From assembly GCA_002633025.1 (NCBI GenBank), contig NMRB01001073.1:54395-118394 (forward strand): 64,000 nucleotides of DNA, in the 5' to 3' direction. Position numbers and translations under genes: made by a program. The notes under the pieces were generated by a model, which worked only from the letters and a program-made list of their open reading frames with translations, searched no databases and was not told the origin of the DNA. Shown here in pieces: positions 43,539 through 53,996 of this stretch. Source of the DNA: Notospermus geniculatus (Eukaryota; Nemertea; Pilidiophora; Heteronemertea; Lineidae). Every line of letters starts with the position of its first letter. Position 1 is the first letter of the stretch.

Positions 43539-44142
43539 CTACTCGTTGGGAACATCGAAAAAGCGGCTTCTGCAGGTCTGTAACAGGAACCAGGCACCGG
43601 GTTCGAGCTGTATCGTGGTGATGTTGAAGGTGTGTCTGTGAACAACGCGTACTCTGTTGTGCTTCCATCCGTTGTGTTGTACGATCGCCGGCAGGATGAT
43701 CATGCCTATGCAGTCCTCTATCTCTGGTTGAAAGTGGTCGCGGACAAATTTGGCTGATTCGTTGACACTGTGGGGTAGTTCGAAGATTGGTTTCGGGTAG
43801 ATATCTTCTTCATCTTGCAGCTTCCAATAATTGTCGGGGTCCAGTTCGTCTAGGTGTCTGTAGCCGTTGTCGAGGATCTCCATGACTCGGTAAATTTGAA
43901 CCACCGGTATTCTTTGTAGGTTGAACATGTTGAAGAGCTCTGTCATCGTGAAGGGTCTGTGCTCTTCCTCGGATGGTATCGTGCGATTCAGGACGAAGAG
44001 ATGTCCATCGACGTACCACTATAATTGGTGTTCGACAGGAATCGTCCTTTCGAGTCCCCGGACTTGTCCAATAAGTCGTATGGTTCTTTTCCCAACACGT
44101 ACACGTTTTTGACCGGCACGTAGTAGGGAACTCTGGGATCCA
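43539..44142 (-). pseudogene. gene Y: unknown protein with one frameshift
   Basis: Minus strand. An ATG in good context (AAGCCATGG, 44142) opens a frame with PYYVPVKNVYVLGKEPYDLL. Near 44018 the sense passes to another frame (YVDGHLFVLNRTIPSEEE) and stays open to 43539, giving about 200 aa in all. The second part is acidic-aromatic with no known domain. Another upstream ATG (44202) shares the second frame but hits TAG at about 44017-44019. One indel explains the break: sequencing error, intron too short to see, or pseudogene. Neighbouring genes give no hint. A histone-type stem-loop follows. Confidence 0.5.
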
Positions 44143-44587
44143 TGGCTTGATACTTCCTCTAGCTCCTCGTCGCGTATCATACGTCTGTCTTCGTCTGCGT
44201 TCATGATGAAAGTGGGACAAAACATAACAGTATTTCTCCTTAAACAGCTTGATGAGAACGTGACCGTGACATGGGAGGTGATGACACCAACAGGCCTATG
44301 TACAGCCACTCAGTTCGTGTAACTGATCCATCATATTTTTTCTGATCACGACTGTTAGAACGAGAATTCACACCACTGCGTCCTCTATCGGCAGCTTCAA
44401 GCAAATAGGGGAATCCGGTCTAAAAATAGTGCACGAACGCCGAAAACCACCAAAAAATTTCAACTTGGGAACGAGTTTTTAGAACTTCCTGCAGCCTGTA
44501 TTGTCCCCCTGACTGGTTATTATCAATCATAACGAATTGATCTACGTACGGCAACGTATTGGTGCCAGGTGACGTTTTTTTTTTCAT

Positions 44588-44917
44588 TTGGTTCGAACCA
44601 GATGTTATGGCGTTCAAACCAGATAAATTCGTGTTCGAACCAGATAATCTTGTTTAAACCAGATTATGCCGCGTTAGAACTAGATGTCATAGGGTTCGAA
44701 CTTGATACCATCGCGTTATAACCAGATAGCGGTCAGGTTCGAACCTGATAACTTTCGCGTTCGAACCACAAAAACAGAATTGCGCGTTATAACCAGATCA
44801 GCAGTATCGCGTTATAACCAGATAACTATCTCGTTTTAACCAGATGACCATCTTGTTTTAACCAGATGATTATCGTGTTATAACCAGATAATTATCGCGT
44901 TTTAACCAGATAATTAT
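44588..44917. repeat. degenerate minisatellite, ~23-bp unit
   Basis: About 14 copies of an AACCAGATAATTATCGCGTT-like unit. AACCAGATNA is the most constant part, and the 5' half switches between GTTCGAACC and GTTATAACC/GTTTTAACC, each a partial palindrome. Confidence 0.85.
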
Positions 44918-44961
44918 GGTTCCCGATCATCAAGATCGGGAAACATATTGTTTTTGGTCAT

Positions 44962-45019
44962 GGTGTCTGTGTGTGTGTAGGTGTGTGTGTGTGTGTGTAT
45001 CTGTGTGTGTGTGTGTGTT
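44962..45019. repeat. TG microsatellite
   Basis: Interrupted (TG)n run of about 58 bases on the plus strand. Confidence 0.95.
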
Positions 45020-45301
45020 TTTGTATATGGTGTCAAACGTGGGCAACCTAATGAGTGCACACCTTCCAACTGTGGACGCACCAGCAAACGTGGACGTCCA
45101 CAATCTTTTTAACGCTATTTTCAGGCATATGGGGCCGTAATGTATTCGTATTCGAAATATGAGCGAAATCCGACGTAGTCCCCAATTGGCCGCTCCCCTA
45201 CGGATGCTGTAGTTCCATGACTTCGCCACCACGTGGCGTATTGAAATTTCGACCAAAACACACAGATATTTCCCGTCCTCGTTTGATCTTTATTGTACGG
45301 G

Positions 45302-45366
45302 TGACGTCATCAATTTGTCAAATCGAGGCAGTCATGGCCGCCAACAGGATTACATCTAGTCGTGCA
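45302..45366 (+). promoter_or_regulatory. CRE and possible first exon
   Basis: TGACGTCA (45302-45309) precedes GTCATGGCCGCCAACAGG, a good start context at 45334, followed by an 11-codon frame and a GTAAGC donor at 45367. It may be the 5' exon of a plus-strand gene, possibly the GPCR downstream. No proof of splicing. Confidence 0.25.
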
Positions 45367-46050
45367 GTAAGCGCAAAAATGAAATGCCTGCTGGATTGGT
45401 GGATAATGGGCCTATGTGGATGTTAATGTGGATATATTCCTCCCAAAGGTAAGACTACATTTATTCGTATGGGGTGAATTCAGAATAGTATGCCGATCAT
45501 AGCCTAATGCTACGTGGGGATTTCATTACGGCACCCAGCGAAAGTGCGCCCTTTTCTAGGAATGTGGCCGGGTAGGCCTACATTCAGCTGTTACAAAACA
45601 TCAAAATATGTGACAAAATCCGTATCCTGTCCCTCACAATCTCTGTGGTTGAGAGCCCGATGAAATTTCCTTAATGCTTGCCCGAGTTCTTGACGATATA
45701 TTGCACACTTCATTTGTTTGAATGGGCTACAGNTATTTTTAGTTGCGCAAAGCTGTTGTTTTCAATCGTGTATGAATAGAGAAAAGTGTGTTCGCTCATT
45801 CACCTCAGTCGCTGGTATTTGTCATTACTTTGATATTGCTGTTAGTTTGCCAAGTTGGAGCACAAGACGGTCCTAAAGCCTTTCTAAGCCTCTCACTCAG
45901 TCTGCACATAAAGTCGATTGTTACGGCCAGTCTGAGAGTCTGCAGGAAGGAAATATCTCTTGGAAGAACGTGAGATAAATTCACATGATTGCGACCGTCG
46001 TGATATTGGAATTCAACCCAGGGAACACAACCAGAATTTCTTAAGGAAGG

Positions 46051-47455
46051 ATGGAGAATGCATCGCTTGGTGTCGCTGAATATAATGAGTCCTCATCTGC
46101 AGCAAGCGGAGAGGACCCTTCACTTATCGTCTTCCGCCTTGTCTATATGATAGTCAACAAATACACGTGGATACTCGTCGTTGCTTTAGGACTCTTTGGA
46201 AACATCATGTCTATCATCATAACACTACAAAATGACAACCGACGAATCTCCACTTGTAATTACATGACAGCCCTCGCTGTGGCCGACACTACAGTACTTG
46301 TTGAACTAGCTTGGGGGCAGACTCTCGTCGGGTGGACAGAGGAACCGTTAACACTTTTCGTTCTGCAGTAAGCTCATGCCATTTTTTTCAGTCCGAAAGG
46401 ATTCCGAACAGGCTAGAGTTGAATGGCTGAGGCAACACTTCCCAAATCAGCAAAAAGCAGTCATTTTTTTCATTCGTTTCTTTTGATTATACATTATAGG
46501 TTGATGTGGTATCAGGCGTACGCTTTTGGCGTCTTATCTGGATTTTTCTTGGCTGAGATGACGGTGGACAGATTGATAGTGGTCAGATTCCCGATGGTTG
46601 CTCCGCGGCTCTGCACCACACGCCGTGCCCGTACAACCATCATCCTGACGTTCCTACTGGTTTGTGGTCTCAATCTTTACATATTCTTCACCTTCAAGCT
46701 TGTACGGGATGACGTAACAGGTGAGGTTGGTGTATCATTTTGGTAAGAGTGGCTAGATCAGGATCAGATGCCCCTTAGCAGGAGGAGCTCGTCATGGCAG
46801 TCGTAACTTCAATACACTAGTAACCAAATTTATCAGCGTGCCCGGTGTTGAGATGCCTGAATGCATGAGAATATTGGCATCTGGTGTACTGCAGGGTTTC
46901 CACTTCTCCCAACTGATACAGAATAAAAGGCGTCAATCTTTTTCAGGCGAAAGGTTTTTGCGCATGTCAGTTCCCCACGCCCCATATCTGGAAACGCTTG
47001 GAAATGCCTCACAGTTGGCCATTGGCACTATTTTACCTTTTTGTGTAATTGTGTCTTGCAATGTTTGGATCATAAAGGTATTGAGTAGTGCATCAAAGGC
47101 GAGAGGCAAGATGGGCGTCAGTCAGGAGGGACAGAGAAGTAAAGAAAGGGAGACAACACACCTCACCAGAATGCTGATCCTCGTCAGTGTCGCATACGTC
47201 ATGACGTCTGTTCCATATAGATTGTATGACGTCATCATAGGACTCCCGGAAGTCAGGAATCACTATGATATGAAGCAAGAATATTGGCGATTACGGTTTT
47301 ACAGTCAAGATATCATCGTTTTTCAAATCTGGGCATGTAATTATGGAATAAATTTTTATCTTTACTGTATTGGGGGTGGAAAGAAGTACAGAAATGACGT
47401 GAAGCAGAAGCTAGGACGGCTAATTTCATTCTGTAAAAAGGTAGACAAGAGATAG
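46051..47455 (+). CDS. rhodopsin-type G-protein-coupled receptor, three exons
   Basis: Exons 46051-46367, 46500-46720 and 46947-47455 join in phase (2, then 1) with GT-AG borders: 348 aa. Seven hydrophobic segments are visible. TM1 has GLFGN, TM2 ALAVADT (D2.50), TM3 ends TVDRLIVVRFP (DRY-box equivalent), TM5 ILPFCVIVSCNVWI, TM6 VAYVMTSVPYRLYD (P6.50), TM7 NYGINFYLYC in place of NPxxY. A basic intracellular loop 3 and a KKYR-rich helix 8 follow. NASL and NES near the start are N-glycosylation sites. No cysteine lies at the top of TM3 or in loop 2, so the usual disulfide is missing. Ligand unknown; peptide or chemosensory receptors of lineage-specific families are the nearest idea. Confidence 0.85.
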
Positions 47456-47527
47456 AATCAGTAGAACGACAGAGGTCGGTAGTAAAGAAATGCTGATCCG
47501 TCCCCCGAAAATGCAGACCGGTCGCAG

Positions 47528-47533
47528 AATAAA
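47528..47533 (+). terminator. poly-A signal of the GPCR gene
   Basis: AATAAA 73 bases after the receptor stop codon; the first canonical hexamer downstream. Confidence 0.6.
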
Positions 47534-47539
47534 AGACTT

Positions 47540-48151
47540 TTACTGAAATCAAAAGTCGTTGATGTCGTCGCTGTTTACATGACTGACAAATCTGTTTTGC
47601 CGACCCATTTCCTTTTGCAGACGGTATTTTCTATAACAAAGCCACTTTTCAAAATCGTCAACTGTAAGTATGGGTTATGATATGGATGAAGCGGACCTCT
47701 GACCTCATTTGAAAACGGAAATTTTACACTCGGCAAGTTCCGATTGTCGTCGGCGAGATCAACGCATATTCCATGAATTCCCATTGTGTTATGCAGATTG
47801 AAGGTCAGAATAATTAGATTTCGACCAATGGGAGTATTTGTTATTGTTTACATTTAACAAACGCAAAGAATAGAGCCCGCTGTGGTTATGTCCATGCATA
47901 CAACGAACGATTTTCTGTCTCTTTTTGGCGAGTATTTCTTTTGAAGATGAAAATTAGTCATTGGTACGTGAAGACGACAGGCTGCTGTAATTGGATGACA
48001 CCTGTTGTCACCGAATAGAATTTACTATAGGCCTACTTGCTTGTCTCTGACGACAGTCTATCTGGTTGGTGGTAAAATCCCCGGGGTAAAATCCCAACAC
48101 AGCGACTAATATCACCTAATCAGTTAGAAATTTGGCCATCTCTTCGACTTA
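47540..48151. other. no gene seen
   Basis: Receptor 3' flank; no frame or repeat recognised. Confidence 0.45.
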
Positions 48152-48617
48152 GGACCAGCTACAAAAATCTAAAACAGCAGATACAAATGTCATCGAATCT
48201 GAGTAAGTAAGGCGTAGTCGGATCTCATTGGTTTACTGCAGCTCTGTACGAGTTTGAGCTGTAAAACCGGTGTCCACCGTGCACGTCATGACGTGTAGGC
48301 CTACCTACATCCTGTAGCTACATATCATGATATGATGCAGCCTACGAGTATTACACAACAGCAACAAGTCTACAGCCTGTTGTAGGCCTACGGTACACGT
48401 GGTACAAGAGTTCTTGCTTGATAAGACCGTGGTCTCGACTAGGCCTACGGGGGGCGCCGGTGCCGACAGCAATGAGCATGACATCCCGCCGGTTTTACAG
48501 CTCAAACTCGTTAACGAAAACGAGTTATAAGACCAAATTTGTCACAGACCTGCAGACCTTACTTACTCCGATTCGATGACGTTTCTCTTTCCAGTTTTAG
48601 ATTTTTGTAGCCGGTCC
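48152..48617. mobile_element. foldback MITE
   Basis: Outer arms GGACCAGCTACAAAAATCTAAAAC and complement (about 65 bp, imperfect; one C/G change). An inner inverted pair, ACGAGTTTGAGCTGTAAAACCGG, lies at 48248 and 48481. Target duplication not clear. Confidence 0.6.
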
Positions 48618-48915
48618 TGTTTATTTTCTTCCGAGGCGGTCATTTTGACACGGAGGTTTGGAAAACGCGGACTCGGAATACGGCCATTGGACGGCTTCGT
48701 GAAGAACTGATTCCCCAGCGTGACATCCGGCTTTGAATGTGGATCGATCGGATCGGATCGGAATGTGGCTTTTTGCTCTGGCGTCTGAACGGCCCTTATG
48801 CAACTCGTCTGATCCGTAACGCGCCGTACACGAGTGAGAACTGTGTTTCAAATATTGGACGCAGCAAGTCAAATCCGATGTAATTCATTAAAACGAACAG
48901 CATCCTGTTGCGTCG

Positions 48916-49311
48916 TATATTTCAGGCCATGTCGAATTAACGGAACCGGCGGAAACAGCGGAACCGAACGGAACCTGGTCTGCAGTTCATTTTGGAAGCA
49001 GGATTCTTTGGCGTGAGTGAGCTGTCTTGTCAGTGATGGCTTGTTGGCTGATCTTTATCTGTGGTCAGGCAGGTTTGACGTCACGACCAGGAAATTCCTG
49101 AGGATTACCATTTTTGATATCATAATTTTAAACTATTTATCAAAATTACATTTTTTATTATCTAATCGTCCAGATTATGTTGTTGATGGTAAGAGATATT
49201 TTCCTAAACAACATTATTTCAAAGAACACCATATTTATGACGTTTCCGCCAGGTTCCGTTCGGTTCCGCTGTTTCCGCCGTTTCCGCTAATTCGACATGG
49301 CCTATATTTCA
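48916..49311. mobile_element. Mutator-like MITE (378 bp), 9-bp TSD
   Basis: Inverted ends GGCCATGTCGAATTAACGG and complement (about 50 bp, rich in CGGAA) bound 48925-49302. TATATTTCA is duplicated exactly on both sides. Same terminal family as 61490-61869. Confidence 0.85.
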
Positions 49312-49384
49312 TGACATGAAGCTATCCTGAAAATATCACGGACCGTTTACATTCACTTAATTGACGAAAACTCCAAAGTTTTTC

Positions 49385-50056
49385 TTAAAAGAACCAGCCA
49401 GGTGATATCTTATACACCACAAGTCGAGCGCCCTTGGAATTGACTCTCATCAGAATCAGTTGTCTATGACTATCGACAATTGGGATGACATGTTTCCCTC
49501 CTCTTTTGAGTAAAACTCGGCCGGTATCAATCGGAGAAGAACCATTACGACAATTTGACAGACGAACAGAAAAAATGTGAGTTGGATATTGGTAGATGGA
49601 AGCAAAAAGCAACCGCATCCCGACGTCATCAAAAACAAGTCGGTCCAACCTCCAACTTTTCACTTTCAACTTGTAGGTTCTTGTTTTCTTGTAATTATTA
49701 AACATCTTCAGGCTTTGCTCAATGGTAAACTTTTTATCACGGTGAATTACTATTGTAAATATATCCCTGGTGAAGGGATTTATTGTCGAATCAATTAGGT
49801 TCGAAGGGTATCTCATCCGGTTGCGCTCTTTTGAATAAATAATTTTATTTTTCATCAAACGTGAATGACGTAACTTGCCGGCCATGATGCGGTAGTCGAA
49901 TACACAAACATACAGCTTTATGACAGTAACATATCCACGTTTTTTTCTTCCGAATACCGCCAGCATATGACCGCTGTACATATCTCCTTCACTTTCGTAA
50001 ATCCAGGTGCCGTCATGACCTGTACTTCCACCTATCCCAAACCCGCCAAAAACCAA
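49385..50056 (-). CDS. orphan ORF, about 220 aa
   Basis: An open minus-strand frame of 672 bp with a plausible protein composition: many aromatic and basic residues in alternating hydrophobic stretches (LYVCVFDYRIMAG, IFTIVIHRD, MRLLFASIYQYP, RQLILMRVNSKG), suggestive of beta-sheet repeats. It ends SPGWFF stop. No ATG lies near its left border; the first in-frame ATG comes about 25 codons later, so upstream exon(s) may exist. No family recognised. Not TE-like. Confidence 0.45.
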   Translation of the reverse strand: MVFGGFGIGGSTGHDGTWIYESEGDMYSGHMLAVFGRKKRGYVTVIKLYVCVFDYRIMAGKLRHSRLMKNKIIYSKERNRMRYPSNLIDSTINPFTRDIFTIVIHRDKKFTIEQSLKMFNNYKKTRTYKLKVKSWRLDRLVFDDVGMRLLFASIYQYPTHIFSVRLSNCRNGSSPIDTGRVLLKRGGKHVIPIVDSHRQLILMRVNSKGARLVVYKISPGWFF

Positions 50057-51124
50057 GGTTTCTTGCGCGTAGACCTATTTTTTGCCGTATCTAATAGACC
50101 CGTGTTTGAAAACACCGTGTTTATTAGACCCGGCCAGCGGGCCTGGGCTAATTCAGATACGTGTGTCACCAAACTTGACGCTACGTGGCGTTATCTGAGA
50201 ATATCACCACTAGTATGGACGCTAGGTTTCTATCTTCTTGAAAAGCAGTGAGCGCGCGGAGCGCACAGTAGAAATTCTTCTATTTGTAAAGCGGTTACCC
50301 ATCACGTCGTTTTCTACGCTTACAATATTGATCGTTGAAGATAGGTGTATAAAGGTATAGAGTGATACAAACATCGGTGGAGTAGATATAAAGTAATAAT
50401 AAAGTTATTCTGTTTCATTTTCGACAAGATAAATACTGTTTTCTGCAAATAACACCATTTTGAAAAAGAAGTTCTCGTCACGTGATAGACCAGCCCACCG
50501 ACGATGACAACCAGAGTTTCAAGATGGCGATCTAGCGTCAATGGTAGTGTTAAAATTTTCGTCCAAGTGTCAAAAATTTCAACGCTGCGTGGAGTATGGT
50601 GTGTCACCTGGCTCTTAGATTGTTTAAGCCCAATAAACTCGGCAATTACTAGTTATATAACCCGGCGACAGATGGTGCGGTAAATGTGTGGGGTATTGCG
50701 CAATTCTGCCAGTGACGTCACTTGGACATTTTATGTAAATTATGTAAAGTTATTCAATTCTCAATAAGGCTGACGTACCGGAAAGCAGATAGAAGGTGAC
50801 TTCAATTTGACCCAGGAAATCCACCAATCACGAAGGTGTTAAAAATAGAAAGGTATCAACATAATAGTTCCACACCAGCGCCAGCACCGGCCAATCAGAT
50901 TCACGAACGCGATAGGCACGACCGGTGGGTCCTAACATATTCAAAAGCCCGGTGTAAAATTGTTAGGACCGGGTACAGGTGTAATCTCTGACAATTGGTT
51001 TCTGTACCCATGCCGCTTAATCCGTCATTCAACAATAGAAGTGGACACTTTTGACAGGGGGACACTATTTACTGCTAAAAAACCTGTGAAATTTGAGCCG
51101 CAAGAACAACCTCTCTCGCCGTGT
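50057..51124. other. no gene seen
   Basis: A small hairpin at about 50090-50140 (CTAATAGACCCGTGTTT with partial complement). Otherwise AT-rich sequence without a supported frame. Confidence 0.4.
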
Positions 51125-51895
51125 TAAGTAAATATCAAGAAGTCAACTCCCAGGACTTAGCAAATTTTCGACCCCCCAACCGGGGCCTTCTTCAGGCTGG
51201 CACTTTTCCACACTAGATTTCAGAAAAGACTGAGCTGAATCCCAAATGTAGATCTGAATACCCTGTGCAAACAGGAGGAGTCAGCAATTAAGGAATGAAT
51301 AGAGGCCAGCCCCAAGAATTGGTTGCTAGACCTAATCAATAAAAGAGTGTCTTGCTTATTTTAAATTACACATGTCATAAGTTATGAAACTTTTTTCATC
51401 CTAATTAGTTTTCTACTAATTTACTAATAAAGGCCCGTTTACACATGCAACTTTTCATATGCAACTTCATGCAACTTGTTGCATAAACCTGATGAGACCA
51501 AAAAGTTTCATAAAAGTTGCATGTGTAAACGGGTCTGCAACTTGTTGCAACTCGATCACGCTGGAGGTTGCATCGATTTTTCTATGTGTAAACCGTCCCA
51601 GGTAGTTTGCAACAAGTTGCAAATTGCTGCAACTTGCAACTTGGTGCAACCTAGTGTAAACCGCCCTTTACAGACACTCTTTTATTGATTAGGTCTAGCA
51701 ACCAATTCTTGGGGCTTGGCCTCTATTCATTCCTTAATTGCTGACTCCTCCTGTTTGCACAGGGTATTTCAGATCTACATTTGGGATTCAGTCTTTTCTG
51801 AAATCTAGTGTGGAAAAGTGCCAGCCTGAAGAAGTCCCCGGTTGGGGTGGAAAATTTGCTAATTCCTGGAAGTTGACTTCTTGATATTTACCACT
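51125..51895. mobile_element. inverted pair of Penelope-like ends with a MITE between
   Basis: Left arm 51125-51355 and right arm 51670-51893 are complementary and contain CCTGAAGAAGNCCCCGGTTGG, a string common at Penelope-like element (PLE) ends. Between them, 51428-51669 is a MITE with ends AAGGCCCGTTTACAC/GTGTAAACCGCCCTT and many GTTGCAA/TTGCAAC strings. Confidence 0.65.
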
Positions 51896-52018
51896 TTGTG
51901 TGTCAATTTTTGTGCTTTCTCCTTTGGCCGTGTTTAGTAACTAACAAAATGTACCGGTACTGAAAATAGGTGTAAGCGCGTGGCGTTTTTTTTTTCAAGC
52001 ACGGGGAAGACCCGTGCC

Positions 52019-52525
52019 TCAAAAACCCACCAATTTGGGATAGGTGGAACTAAGGCTATAATTACCGGGGAGGTTGGAAAAACGACGAAACTGACCCAAC
52101 ACTGTCCCATTTAGTGTCAATATCTTCCAATAATCATGCTGCAGAAAATAGCATATGATTATGTTGCCGAATATTCGTGTTTTTTTAATGTTGCCTTTCA
52201 ACGTGAACAGCTTTTTAATAGTGTAGTGGATAGACCTGTCCTTCTGTACCACTTCAGAAGTGTAACTCACGAAAACAACTCTGTTATGATTCGAAAAACA
52301 TAAGATTATTTCTTTTGTTGTATATGAATAGAATAGACTTATCCTTGGTTCCACTGATAAGCGGTAACGTTTCTTGACGCTCCAGTTCACCATATTTTCC
52401 GATATTTTGCTGAAAAAGAACATCGCACACGTAAAGGTCCAAGATACAGAATAGCACAAAATTGACACACAAAATGATAATAAGCAAGAAGTCAATCTCC
52501 AGAATTCACGAATTTTCGACCCCAA
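52019..52525 (-). CDS. orphan ORF, about 168 aa
   Basis: Open minus frame with a hydrophobic start (CLLSFCVSILCYSVSWTF) then strand-like segments (IILCFSNHNRVVFVSYTS, IFGNIIICYFL). Bordered on the 5' side by the PLE end at 52500. May be a fragment of a beta-propeller-like protein, but I recognise no family. Frame length alone is weak support. Confidence 0.3.
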   Translation of the reverse strand: MGSKIREFWRLTSCLLSFCVSILCYSVSWTFTCAMFFFSKISENMVNWSVKKRYRLSVEPRISLFYSYTTKEIILCFSNHNRVVFVSYTSEVVQKDRSIHYTIKKLFTLKGNIKKTRIFGNIIICYFLQHDYWKILTLNGTVLGQFRRFSNLPGNYSLSSTYPKLVGF

Positions 52526-53370
52526 CCGGGGTCTTTTTCAAGTGGAACTTTACAATCTGAAACTCTAGGAAAGACTGAGCTGAAACCCGAATGTGAAACT
52601 AACCTGTGTAGACAGGATGAGTGAGCAATTAAGGAAAGAATAGTGTCCAAGCACCACGGATGGTTGCTGGACGTAATTAAGAGAGTGGATGTAATTAAGG
52701 AGAAACTGATTTAGCTGAAAGAAAAGGGTTTAATAAATATGACATGTGTAATACATAACAAGCCCAAAGCGAAAAGATGCACAAAGGTCAGCACAAAGTA
52801 AGAGAATATAAAGGAAGTCAACTTCCAGATTCCAGGAAAAAACCAGAATGGATAATGCAAATCACTGAGCAATGAGAAGAATAGGGCAAGGAGGAATAGA
52901 GCAAAGGGGGGGGGGGCAAGGCCTAGACCAGAAGGGGAGCCACGTGCCCACCACAACTGGAAAACCTCAAACGAAATAGGCCTACCAGGGGGAGAGAGTG
53001 AGAAGAACACGAATGCCAAACTGCCCTGAAAATAAAGATGGTGAAAGGGATATGGGGTCTCAGAACCTCAGCATCTTGTGTTAAGACCTGAGGGGTGATG
53101 GTTTGAAGGGTCCACATCCATTTCAACTCTGTTCTAAGGAGGGTCGTCTCATCTGGACATGTCTCCAGGATGGTGAACATCAGGTCCTTGACAGAATGTC
53201 CTGGCAAGTTGAAGTGGGCATAGAGTATCGAGCAGTCACGATCATCCTCTTTCCCTAATCTGATGTTGGACTTGTGGTTGTTCATCCTTTTACGGAAACA
53301 TGTTGTCTGTCCGACGTACTGATTGATGGTGGTGCATCTGGTACATGTGATGTAGTAGACCACATTTCTG
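52495..53370 (-). mobile_element. Penelope-like element, 3' part
   Basis: On the minus strand a GIY-YIG endonuclease (next entry) is followed by about 400 bp of 3' sequence ending in the AAGACCCCGGTTGGGGTCGA string shared with 51150, 51835 and 60785. The RT domain is absent. Confidence 0.75.
52923..53363 (-). pseudogene. PLE GIY-YIG endonuclease domain
   Basis: VYYITCTRC (GIY equivalent), then NQYVGQTTCFRKRMNNH (YIG-type YVG with the catalytic R), HFNLPGHS and LRTELKWMWTLQTITPQ (catalytic E). This is the layout of the endonuclease at the C-terminus of canonical Penelope-like elements. Nothing of the RT is left upstream. Confidence 0.8.
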
Positions 53371-53529
53371 CTGTCACAAGCGAGGTATTCTTGGCCTACC
53401 TTACCGCGAACAAGTACGAGGCATGCTCAGATAACCAGAAACAGAGCATCAGATAAGCGGCGGCAAGAAACTACAAGGAAATGTTAGTATCATTTCAAAT
53501 ATTTGTCCTGGCAGTTATATGATGCGGGA

Positions 53530-53735
53530 GACATGGTCCCCCAGACGCTGTGAACTAGTGATGGCAGTCCGGCGGACTGTTTTGTCACGAAATTATAGTC
53601 CCGTGGACAACTACTCCTAGGGATGAATGCCCGCCTGACTATATCCTCGGGGGATATGGTCCGCGGACCATTATTCCCAGGGACGTTTGTCCATCGGACT
53701 TCCTTTCCTAGATGTGATAGTCCGGCAGACTGTTG
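53530..53735. repeat. 31-bp array with palindromic cores
   Basis: Seven cores of the type AGTCCNNNGGACT (best: AGTCCGGCGGACT 53566-53578, GGTCCGCGGACC 53658-53669, AGTCCGGCAGACT 53719-53731), centred every 30-32 bp. Secondary palindromes (TCCTAGGGA, TTCCCAGGGA) lie between them. It lies just 5' of the DIRS gag. Confidence 0.7.
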
Positions 53736-53996
53736 ACCCTGATCGTTCTTCTCACATGAAGACAATTGATGCTTCTGTAGTATCTGATGACGGACATTAG
53801 TGTTCATGTGGCATTCTATCTCATCTAATCAATCTGGGTCATTCCAGAATCCCATGAGATAGCACACGCTGACTAGCTCCTCAGTGTGCCGTTGGCTCTG
53901 CTTCCGATCAGTCGTGTCTCTAATTCACCCCGCTTTGCTTTGGATTTATCAAGTGTGTAATATTTTCTTTTTGGATTGCTTATAAAAGTTTTAACT

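Noticed and set aside
44019-44309. Alternative start of gene Y at 44202 with readthrough of TAG
   Set aside because: The overlapping frame from 44142 looks more protein-like and has a better start context; a one-base indel is more likely than readthrough.
45788-45973. Small secreted-peptide-like ORF before the GPCR
   Set aside because: It has a hydrophobic start but no conserved feature and lies in the receptor 5' flank; chance frame more likely.
51125-51240. Hammerhead ribozyme in the PLE end
   Set aside because: I could not find the CUGANGA and GAAA core in the right order by eye.
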